Assembly (NCBI GenBank): GCA_016280445.1
Contig: JAEEGS010000074.1
Span: forward strand, 1-51,483
DNA: 51,483 bases
Origin: Bacteroidaceae bacterium
GTDB lineage: Bacteria; Bacteroidota; Bacteroidia; Bacteroidales; Bacteroidaceae
Direction: 5' to 3'
The position numbers and the translations under genes are program-made. Below, in pieces: positions 16,986 to 23,638 of this stretch (positions are counted from its first letter, which is position 1; every line of letters begins with the position of its first letter). The notes beneath the pieces were generated by a model. That model had not been told where the DNA came from. It made no database searches and saw nothing but the letters and a program-made list of their open reading frames with translations.

Positions 16986-17690
16986 TCATTTCAACCCTTC
17001 CCAAGTTCCCTTGATGCGTTTGCATTGGGTGTAGAGTGACGGGCAGTTGAACACTTTGAAGAGGTCGCCCTCGTTCACTTGGATGATTTCCACGCTGCGC
17101 TGCTCCGTGTCCCATCCTTTGCCCATCATGTAGATGTACATCACACGGCCGTCGTACAACTGCATGTCCTGATGTTTGTTCACGCTCGCCTTCATGTTCA
17201 CCGTGTAGGGAGACTTGGGCGAATAACCGTTTTCGGGAGTTGCACCCTCCAGCACAGCAGCCGGCAGATAAGGCTGGTGGTAGGAATCGTTGGCAGGCGC
17301 ATACTGCGATGTGCCGAACTTCTCCTTCAGGATGGACAGCACCGAATTCACGTTACTGGGGTAGTTGATGAGTCGGATGCACTTCTCGCCCTCCGCACGG
17401 TCGCGACCATAAATCGCCATCGCCATCGGCATCATGGCAGCCGTCCCGTAAGGAGTCTTCCCGAGAAACTGCGTATACACCTCCTCAAACTCCTCGTAAT
17501 TGCTGGGCACATTGGTGAACGTCACCTTGCCCGTCGCATTGGCGCTATACGCCTTAATGTTCAGCGTACCACCCATTGTGTACGTGTGTCCGTTCGCACT
17601 GAACGACTCACTCTTCTGTGCCCAAGCCGCACAGCTTGCCCCCATCAGCAGCACCGCCGCCAGGAGCACCCGATAAAGATTCTTTTTCAT
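16986..17690 (-). CDS. Secreted Bacteroidales protein (DUF6935-like)
   Basis: Exported protein of unknown function. The start at 17690 is preferred because MKKNLYRVLLAAVLLMGASC leads into a signal peptide ending AAWAQ; the longer frame to 17762 runs past the -7 box. The mature portion contains NGHTYTMGGTLNIKAYS, PYGTAAMMPMAMAIYGRDR and GEKCIRLINYPSNVNSVLSI (parts), features I associate with a conserved Bacteroidales family recently numbered DUF6935; the number is from memory. The central AxMMPMAM segment is hydrophobic but probably buried. It is a single gene, divergent from the DGR-like operon. Confidence 0.72.
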   Translation of the reverse strand: MKKNLYRVLLAAVLLMGASCAAWAQKSESFSANGHTYTMGGTLNIKAYSANATGKVTFTNVPSNYEEFEEVYTQFLGKTPYGTAAMMPMAMAIYGRDRAEGEKCIRLINYPSNVNSVLSILKEKFGTSQYAPANDSYHQPYLPAAVLEGATPENGYSPKSPYTVNMKASVNKHQDMQLYDGRVMYIYMMGKGWDTEQRSVEIIQVNEGDLFKVFNCPSLYTQCKRIKGTWEGLK

Positions 17691-17733
17691 ATTCCTGTAG
17701 TTGATTGAATGGATGAATAGTCTTTTACAACGC

Positions 17734-17741
17734 CAAAGGTA
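17734..17741 (-). promoter_or_regulatory. -7 box (TACCTTTG) for the DUF6935-like gene
   Basis: Minus-strand TACCTTTG 43 bp upstream of the start at 17690. It supports the shorter start, since an ATG at 17762 would lie upstream of the promoter. Confidence 0.5.
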
Positions 17742-17783
17742 ACTAAAAAAATCTTCACCCATCTACAAAATCTCCCAAAATCT

Positions 17784-17813
17784 TTTGTTTCTGATAAAAA
17801 ACCACTACATTTG
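17784..17813 (+). promoter_or_regulatory. Promoter for the two-gene DGR-like target operon
   Basis: TTTG at 17784-17787 and TACATTTG at 17806-17813 are separated by 18 nt, one short of the usual spacing. Transcription starting near 17820 makes the ATG at 17847 the likely first codon. Confidence 0.65.
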
Positions 17814-17846
17814 TACATGATTACTAACTTAACCAATAGTGAACAA

Positions 17847-18335
17847 ATGAAAACACCTATGAAAATCTTGAAACCTTTGGTGGTTCTTGTTCTTCTTTTC
17901 AATATGGCATCCCTCGCTCATGCCCAAGAACAGTCCACCCTTGTTGTTTGGCATGCTGATGGCACACAGACCCGTATTGCTCTGTACAAGAAGCCGCAAG
18001 TCACCCTCGACGGGCAGACTGTCAGTTTCAAATCTCCTGTGCTCAACTTGCAGTATCCTGCATCGGATGTGCTGAAGTTCACCTACGAAGGCACTCCTGC
18101 CACTTCTGTTACGTCTCCTCAGGAAGAAACCTCTTACAGTTGTGAAGGTGAAAGCATTTACTTCGACCCAAGCGTAACAGCCGACAAGGTGATTCTTTAC
18201 ACCTCTGGCGGTGTGCGTGTTCCTGTACAGTTCCAGCAGACCGAACGAGGCCTCAGCCTCTCCCTCTCCAGCATCCCATCGGGTGTCTACCTGCTTTCCG
18301 TTGATGGTAAAACCTCTAAATTCGTAAAGCCATGA
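17847..18335 (+). CDS. Secreted protein with a possible sorting-type C-terminal domain
   Basis: Exported protein of unknown function, 162 aa from the ATG at 17847; earlier in-frame starts (17811, 17817) fall in or against the promoter. The signal peptide ends near SLAHAQ. The N-terminal part (LVVWHADGTQTRIALYKKP) resembles the opening module of many Prevotella surface proteins. The C-terminal SIPSGVYLLSVDGKTSKFVK looks like the beta-rich type IX secretion sorting domain, but it is a weak match. The stop overlaps the next start as ATGA, so it is translationally coupled to the 775-aa variable-type protein and may help export or display it. Confidence 0.7.
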   Translation: MKTPMKILKPLVVLVLLFNMASLAHAQEQSTLVVWHADGTQTRIALYKKPQVTLDGQTVSFKSPVLNLQYPASDVLKFTYEGTPATSVTSPQEETSYSCEGESIYFDPSVTADKVILYTSGGVRVPVQFQQTERGLSLSLSSIPSGVYLLSVDGKTSKFVKP

Positions 18336-20659
18336 AAAAACTGCACCTTATCATATTGAGTGCGCTGTTATCTTTAACAGCAACAGCGCAGACCATTGGC
18401 GATGCCTTCTACATTTACCGCAATGATGGTCAGTTCAACGCTTTCTTACGCGAAGAAATTGATAGCATCACCTATTCCTGCTATGACATCGACAGCACCT
18501 ATTGTTATGATGACTACGTGACACAACTCGTCTACACAGAGGACAGCATCTACAGAATCCCGCTGGCAGCAATTGACAGTGTGGGCTTTGTCACACCAGA
18601 AACCAAATATCAGCCGGGTGTGAAACTTCTTGAAGGTGAAATTCGCAATTATATACTTTCTTCCAATTCTTTGACCATCTTCTTCAAGTCAAACACTCCA
18701 TCAGGATTGCTGCCATCGATTGGTGACAAACTGCTGACCACAGAAATGGATGACTTGTTTCCCATTGGCTTTGCAGGAGAGGTTGCTGAGGTTAAGCAAG
18801 ATGGTGATAAAATGGAAGTGGTTTGTGTTCCTGTTAGTTTGGAAGAGGTGTTTGAGTGCTATTATGGAATCTCGTCCATGGAATGGGATGGAACGGCAGT
18901 TACGCGTACAACCCATCCACTGAGTAGTCGCAGGGCATCTGGAACATGGGCGCCAGGCAGGCTAACAATGTCTCTTCTTGACAATTTCGGATTCGTCAAT
19001 TCGTACAAACCAAATGATAACCTTGCCTTCAACCACACAGACCTCAAAGCAGATATCTCAGTCACTCCTGTCGTGTGGGGCAGCATTTATACCATTGTTA
19101 ATCCTCACTATGGCACTCATATCAGTGTCACTATCACAGGTCGGTATGACTTGGAAGAGAACTTTGGCCTTAGGGGTAGTGTGTCTTGGAATAAGGATTT
19201 TGAGCTGATACGTGTTCCATGGCCAATAGCTCCTTTAGTTGATGTTTATATAGCGTTGGGAGGTTTTGTGAGAGCGGAAGCAGACTTGGGAATCCAGAAT
19301 AAGTGGACACAGAAATACCGCAGTGCATTCCATTGGGAGTATGACAGCAAAGGAGAAGAAATGCTCAGACCGGAAAACACGATGATTCCTGTCTCATCCA
19401 ATCAAAGTGGTGAAGCAACCTTGAAAGGATACATCGGTGCAGGTGTTTATTTGGAGGTGGGATGCGATTTCGTTCATACAAGGAAAGCGGACATTGCCAA
19501 TATCAACCTCCGTGGAGAGGCTGGGGTGAAACTGGAAGGCAACCTCGTTCTTGATAAAAATGATACAGAGCAAGCAAAGAAAAACACCGCCATCTATGAG
19601 CAATTAAGAGATTCAGAAGTGTCTCTCGACTGGTTCTATGGTGTTTCAGCCTCAGCCCAATTTTGGAAGTGGATGGTTAGCCGTGAAGTCAATCTGGGGA
19701 ACATAAAACTGAATAATCAAGGACGCATTGTAAGTTACAGTTTGGCTCCGACTTTTTCAGATGTGAAGGCCAAATGGGCATCAGAAAATAATTCTGTTAT
19801 CAATGCTCAAGCCACGGTTGGTACTCCACAGACATTGCTCGGAGGTAAAAGTATTGCCGTTGATGCAGGTCTGGCCATAGTAGACGAAGATGGTGACATC
19901 GTATCACGCTCTTATGAGGTGTCAGATTATCGTGGCGGTCAGAAAAAGACATTTGAGCATAATTTCGGCAATTTGTCCTCTGACGGTAAATATACAATCT
20001 ATCCGTGCATCAAGTGGATGGGGTGCGATTTGTTGGCTTCTCCTAGTGCAGAACCCCAATTAGACAATTGTCCCGACTCCAACCATCCCCACATGATTGA
20101 CCTCGGTCTTCCTTCTGGCACGAAGTGGGCTTGCTGCAATGTTGGAGCACACACACCTGAGGAGTATGGAGGATATTATGCCTGGGGTGAAACGCAGACG
20201 AAGAGCTACTATGATCCGAGCACGTACTCATATTGGCATGATAGCGATGGAGACAATTATCAGGATAGAAACGAGCTCACCAACATCGGCTCTGACATCG
20301 CTGGCACATCCTACGATGCTGCCACTGCCAACTGGGGTGCACCTTGGCGCATGCCTTCGCGGGCTCAGGTTCAGGAACTGCTGAACAACTGCTCCATCCG
20401 CTGGACTCAGCAGAACGGTGTGAATGGGCGATTGTTCACGGGAAGCAATGGAGGCACTATTTTCCTGCCCGCTGCGGGCGACCGCTGGGGCGCTGAGTTG
20501 TCCGGCGAGGGATCGACCGGCCGCTACTGGTCGTCTTCGCTCGGCGAGGGCACCCCGGACGACGCCTACTACCTCTACTTCAACTCGGGTAACGCCGCCT
20601 GCTGGAACTTCAACGGCCGCATCTGCGGGTATACTGTACGCCCTGTGCGCAAGAACTGA
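18332..20659 (+). CDS. Large secreted protein with a C-terminal lectin-fold variable domain (candidate DGR target)
   Basis: 775 aa. A signal peptide (MKKLHLIILSALLSLTATAQ) is followed by an opening module with FYIYRNDGQFNAFLREEIDS and a second AAIDSVGF copy. A long beta-rich central region (about 110-580) is not recognised. Residues 588-775 form a Fibrobacter-major-paralogous / formylglycine-enzyme-like C-type lectin fold: DLGLPSGTKWACCNVGAHTP, YGGYYAWGE, WGAPWRMPSRAQVQELL, FLPAAGDRW, YWSSSL and the terminal GYTVRPVRKN. The last 65 codons are GC-rich and dominated by NNC codons, unlike the rest of the gene, which matches variable regions made by adenine mutagenesis of AAC codons. It is probably a surface-displayed binding protein. 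It overlaps the upstream gene by 4 bp. Confidence 0.85.
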   Translation: MKKLHLIILSALLSLTATAQTIGDAFYIYRNDGQFNAFLREEIDSITYSCYDIDSTYCYDDYVTQLVYTEDSIYRIPLAAIDSVGFVTPETKYQPGVKLLEGEIRNYILSSNSLTIFFKSNTPSGLLPSIGDKLLTTEMDDLFPIGFAGEVAEVKQDGDKMEVVCVPVSLEEVFECYYGISSMEWDGTAVTRTTHPLSSRRASGTWAPGRLTMSLLDNFGFVNSYKPNDNLAFNHTDLKADISVTPVVWGSIYTIVNPHYGTHISVTITGRYDLEENFGLRGSVSWNKDFELIRVPWPIAPLVDVYIALGGFVRAEADLGIQNKWTQKYRSAFHWEYDSKGEEMLRPENTMIPVSSNQSGEATLKGYIGAGVYLEVGCDFVHTRKADIANINLRGEAGVKLEGNLVLDKNDTEQAKKNTAIYEQLRDSEVSLDWFYGVSASAQFWKWMVSREVNLGNIKLNNQGRIVSYSLAPTFSDVKAKWASENNSVINAQATVGTPQTLLGGKSIAVDAGLAIVDEDGDIVSRSYEVSDYRGGQKKTFEHNFGNLSSDGKYTIYPCIKWMGCDLLASPSAEPQLDNCPDSNHPHMIDLGLPSGTKWACCNVGAHTPEEYGGYYAWGETQTKSYYDPSTYSYWHDSDGDNYQDRNELTNIGSDIAGTSYDAATANWGAPWRMPSRAQVQELLNNCSIRWTQQNGVNGRLFTGSNGGTIFLPAAGDRWGAELSGEGSTGRYWSSSLGEGTPDDAYYLYFNSGNAACWNFNGRICGYTVRPVRKN
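20459..20653 (+). other. Candidate DGR variable region
   Basis: Of the 50 codons from 20477 to 20626, 34 end in C, with first and second bases of all kinds (GGC, GAC, ACC, CGC, TAC, TGC, ATC, TTC, AAC). That is the pattern left when AAC codons of a template repeat have their adenines replaced. The invariant end TATACTGTACGCCCTGTGCGC resembles the GC-rich homing-initiation end of Bacteroidota DGR targets (first 20 bases at 20630-20649). Boundaries are approximate. No template repeat or reverse transcriptase is in the window. Confidence 0.65.
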
Positions 20660-20711
20660 GTGCATCCTTTCTCGAAACGTGAATGAAAACCAAAACCCAA
20701 CGCCATTATCG

Positions 20712-20760
20712 TGTGGGCATCCCCCACAGCGGGGCTATGCCTCAAGGCATGGAAGCCCCG
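20712..20760 (+). repeat. Twin hairpins downstream of the candidate variable region
   Basis: Hairpin 1: TGTGGG (20712-20717) / CCCACA (20723-20728). Hairpin 2: CGGGGCT-ATGCC (20730-20741) with a TCAA loop and GGCAT-gga-AGCCCCG (20746-20760), 12 bp with a 3-nt bulge. DGR targets in several systems need a hairpin or cruciform downstream of the variable region. A role here is inference. Confidence 0.6.
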
Positions 20761-20817
20761 ATGTGAAGAGAATCCACAGGGGTTATGCGGGTGGAATCAA
20801 TACATATATAAACAAGC

Positions 20818-20854
20818 AAGGGCAACCGAACGCATCGGCTGCCCTTTGTTTTTT
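20818..20854. terminator. Terminator between the DGR-like operon and the DUF4421 gene
   Basis: AAGGGCAACCGA (20818-20829) pairs with TCGGCTGCCCTT (20835-20846), one mismatch on the plus strand and a G-U wobble on the minus strand. A strong T run (20845-20854) follows on the plus side. It is very similar to the hairpin at 22174-22200. Confidence 0.82.
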
Positions 20855-20868
20855 TAATATAATGTTTC

Positions 20869-21996
20869 TTATAGTCGTATGCCGATGGAGGTGTTGACAA
20901 ACCAGTCGTTCAGGTAGCCGTGAGTGTTGCTGTGCTGATAGCGGAAGTTGTTGAACTGTCCGTAGGCATTGACGAAGTATCGTCCGAAGTTGTACGTGAG
21001 CGACAGGCGTGCATCGAAGTTCACCATCACACCACTGTTGAATGTCTTCTTACCCATCGGTGTGATGCGTAGGCTACCATCCCACCACTCATCCCACGCT
21101 TCGTTGTCGATGTCATCATCCCACATTCTTGGGTCGTCCAGCAGTTCCGGCACGTTGGTGGCATAGCCGTAGGCTTTAATCTTGTTGACGAATGTGAGCA
21201 TGGGCATAGCCATCACATTGATGAGCAACCCGCGGACGGGCACCCAGTTGTAGGCATAGCCGACACCTACGCTTCCTTGCCACAGTTTTACGCGTCCCAA
21301 GCCGTGCATCAGATAAATCAAGTCGCCATTCGAGTGTGAGGCATAGTCGATGTGGCTGTAGTAGTACATCGCACCTGCCATCAGCGAACCCGCGGAACGC
21401 TTTTGAATCACCGACTGGTCATAGGCTGCTGCATAGGAGAAGTGCTTTCCGTTGAAGAGATAGTATCCGTCGGCAATCACCGTATGCACCTTGATGGGGT
21501 CTTTCAGATGGATTTGCTGCCAGTCATCCTTGTTCTCCTCTGGGATGAGGTCGGTAGCGAGGTTGAAATCCGGATGGTTGTTCTTGAACGAGTGGATGCG
21601 CACATTGACTCCGTATGTTCCACCTGTGGCTCCGAACGTGAGATAACTACCTTTGTCGCCACCCACGTTCACCGTATAGCCAATGCCGTATCCTCTGTAA
21701 CCGGCCCATAATCCGACGTATTGTGATGGCTCGGTTTTCAGGTGTGGCCGGGCGCTGTAGTTGATGTCGGCAATGGTGCCAGATGTCTTCATCTTCACGA
21801 TGCTCTGGTTCACGTTTCCCTTCGCAATCACTTGCCAAGGCCTTTCGGGTGCATCGATATAACGGCGATCCACTCCGCTGATTGACATCGTGTCTAAACG
21901 AGTGAATACTTTTTTGATGAAAGTGTTTTTACCTTCTTGCGCCACAGTTCTTCCACAAACAGCAAGAACTATCCAAATGATTAGAAATCGCTTCAT
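20869..21996 (-). CDS. DUF4421 outer-membrane-associated protein
   Basis: Bacteroidales family of unknown function. The start at 21996 (MKRFLIIWIVLAVCGRTVAQ) gives a signal peptide; the frame is open to 22113 but that runs through the promoter. The mature part opens with TRLDTMSISGVDRRYIDAPE and then alternates aromatic and glycine-rich beta strands (YVGLWAGYRGYGIGYTVNVG, GSLMAGAMYYYSHIDYASHS), ending in a short strand with terminal IGIRL. That pattern suggests an outer-membrane beta-barrel. It converges with the DGR-like operon and is preceded by its own complete promoter. Confidence 0.85.
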   Translation of the reverse strand: MKRFLIIWIVLAVCGRTVAQEGKNTFIKKVFTRLDTMSISGVDRRYIDAPERPWQVIAKGNVNQSIVKMKTSGTIADINYSARPHLKTEPSQYVGLWAGYRGYGIGYTVNVGGDKGSYLTFGATGGTYGVNVRIHSFKNNHPDFNLATDLIPEENKDDWQQIHLKDPIKVHTVIADGYYLFNGKHFSYAAAYDQSVIQKRSAGSLMAGAMYYYSHIDYASHSNGDLIYLMHGLGRVKLWQGSVGVGYAYNWVPVRGLLINVMAMPMLTFVNKIKAYGYATNVPELLDDPRMWDDDIDNEAWDEWWDGSLRITPMGKKTFNSGVMVNFDARLSLTYNFGRYFVNAYGQFNNFRYQHSNTHGYLNDWFVNTSIGIRL

Positions 21997-22059
21997 CATG
22001 ATACGGTTTATTGGGTCTTTATAGGTTAGAGGCACATCGGGATTTGATGCAGCCATTTG

Positions 22060-22090
22060 CAAAAATACAATGATTTTATTGAATGAGCAA
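22060..22090 (-). promoter_or_regulatory. Promoter for the DUF4421 gene
   Basis: On the minus strand, TTG (22088-22090), a 20-nt spacer and TATTTTTG (22060-22067). This supports the start at 21996. Confidence 0.7.
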
Positions 22091-22173
22091 AGGATTTCGA
22101 GGAGAAAATACAAAAAAGAGAGGAAACGGCGGAAGAATAGCGTGAAAAGGAGAATGAGACGGACAAGAAAAAA

Positions 22174-22200
22174 AAGGCAACCGAACGCGTCGATTGCCCT
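22174..22200 (-). terminator. Terminator of the oad operon
   Basis: TCGATTGCCCT (22190-22200) pairs with AAGGCAACCGA (22174-22184); both non-Watson-Crick pairs are G-U wobbles only when read on the minus strand, where a T run follows. It lies 28 bp after the oadB stop. Confidence 0.82.
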
Positions 22201-22227
22201 TTCTTATAATATAATAATGTGTGTCTT

Positions 22228-23490
22228 TTACAAAGTTATGTTCTGCAAGAAGGAGATGAGCACACCGGCTGCTACGGCAGAACCAATCACGCCAGAGACG
22301 TTGGAGGACATGCAGTAGTTGAGCACGTGGTTCTTGGGGTCGTACTTGGTGGAAATCTCGTTGCAGACACGAGAGGCCATAGGTACGGCTGAAAGACCTG
22401 TTGCGCCGATGAGCGGGTTGATTTTCTTCTTGGAGAAGAGGTTTGTAATCTTCACCATGCAAATACCTGATGCAATAGACAAACCGAAGGCGAAGAAACC
22501 ACCTACCACGATACCAATCGTTGTCCAGTTGAGGAATGCCTGTACAGTCATTGTAGCACCCACGCAAAGACCGAGGAACACGGTAGCGGTGTTCATGATG
22601 GAGTTGGAAATGGTGTCGAACAGACGACCTGTGTCAGAACCAATCTCCTTCAAGAGATTACCGAACATGAGCATACCGATGAGCGAAACGGCTGACGGAA
22701 CGAGCAATGCCACGATGGTGGTCACGGCGATAGGGAAGATAATCTTGATGACCTTCTCGTTCTTCATCTTCTGACCAGAAGGGAAGAGTTTGTCCTGTTC
22801 CTTCATGTTGATTTTCAGTTCCTTCTCAGAGCAGAGCATCTTCACCACGAGTGGGATGATGACTGGCACGAGCGCCATGTAGGAGTAAGCCGCGATGGCG
22901 ATAGGAGCGAGGAGGTGAGGGGCCAACTTGATAGTTGTGAAGATGGCGGTAGGACCATCAGCACCACCGATGATGCCGAGCGATGCAGCCTCCTTGATGT
23001 TGAACTGACCAGAAGCAACCGCGATGATGAGCACAGCGAAGATACCCATCTGTGCAGCGGCGCCGAAGATGGAGAGGCGAAGGTTGCGGAGCATAGGGCC
23101 GAAGTCGGTCAACGCACCCACACCCATGAAGATTACTGGTGGCAGGAAACCTGTCTTGATGAGCATGTAGTAGAGGAAGTTCATCAAGCCGAGGTCGTGT
23201 GCAATCTGGGGAAGCGACATTTCCCAGATGTTCTCTGCCAGCACTTTGCCTTCTGCATTGACGATGCGTCCTGCCTCGTCTGCCTGATACACACCCATGT
23301 CGCCGCCAGGGAAGTTGGCAATCAACACACCGAAGGCGATGGGGATGAGGAGCAGCGGCTCGAAGTGCTTGACAATGCCGAGGTACAGGAGTACGAAGGC
23401 AAGCAAGTACATCACAAGGTATGTACCATTGGCGGCGATGATGTCGCTGAACGCCGTCATTTGGTATATGTTATTGAGTATTTCTTCCAT
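22228..23490 (-). CDS. oadB: Sodium-translocating decarboxylase beta subunit
   Basis: Membrane subunit that decarboxylates carboxybiotin and couples it to Na+ export. The 420-aa, roughly 11-helix protein has the conserved GALTDFGPMLRNLRL, the ion-site motif GGADGPTAIFTT and GMLMFGNLLKE, plus the NTATVFLGLCVGATM and GLSAVPMASRV stretches seen in OadB/GcdB/MmdB. A cytoplasmic loop (about 233-255) is polar. It is the last gene of the oad operon, 148 bp after oadA across a repeat-containing spacer. Whether the complex uses oxaloacetate, methylmalonyl-CoA or another acid depends on the alpha subunit, which here is oxaloacetate/pyruvate-type. Confidence 0.94.
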   Translation of the reverse strand: MEEILNNIYQMTAFSDIIAANGTYLVMYLLAFVLLYLGIVKHFEPLLLIPIAFGVLIANFPGGDMGVYQADEAGRIVNAEGKVLAENIWEMSLPQIAHDLGLMNFLYYMLIKTGFLPPVIFMGVGALTDFGPMLRNLRLSIFGAAAQMGIFAVLIIAVASGQFNIKEAASLGIIGGADGPTAIFTTIKLAPHLLAPIAIAAYSYMALVPVIIPLVVKMLCSEKELKINMKEQDKLFPSGQKMKNEKVIKIIFPIAVTTIVALLVPSAVSLIGMLMFGNLLKEIGSDTGRLFDTISNSIMNTATVFLGLCVGATMTVQAFLNWTTIGIVVGGFFAFGLSIASGICMVKITNLFSKKKINPLIGATGLSAVPMASRVCNEISTKYDPKNHVLNYCMSSNVSGVIGSAVAAGVLISFLQNITL

Positions 23491-23515
23491 AATTTTATTT
23501 ACTATTTTACAATTT

Positions 23516-23622
23516 ACAATTTACTATTTATTTTTCAATTTAGTTATTTCGCAATTTATTCATCCGAATGGTTCAATCGTCAAATTGTCCGATAGACAAA
23601 TAAATTGTAAATAGTAAATCGT
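23516..23622. repeat. Inverted short repeats in the oadA-oadB spacer
   Basis: ACAATTTACTATTTA (23516-23530) is inverted at 23608-23622 with one mismatch, and both sides continue into further TTTACAATTT-like units (23500-23535, 23600-23635). The arms could fold the intercistronic RNA. Confidence 0.65.
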
Positions 23623-23638
23623 CAAATCGTAAATGTTT

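Noticed and set aside
20424-20897. 157-aa plus-strand ORF over the variable region
   Set aside because: Out-of-frame reading of the GC-rich 3' end of the 775-aa gene.
18332-22228. Reverse transcriptase or template repeat of a DGR near the variable gene
   Set aside because: Reading all frames shows no RT motif (such as YxDD) and no second copy of the variable region in the window.
22070-22318. 82-aa Arg/Lys-rich plus-strand ORF
   Set aside because: Crosses the DUF4421 promoter, the oad terminator and the antisense end of oadB; low-complexity AT-rich coding only.
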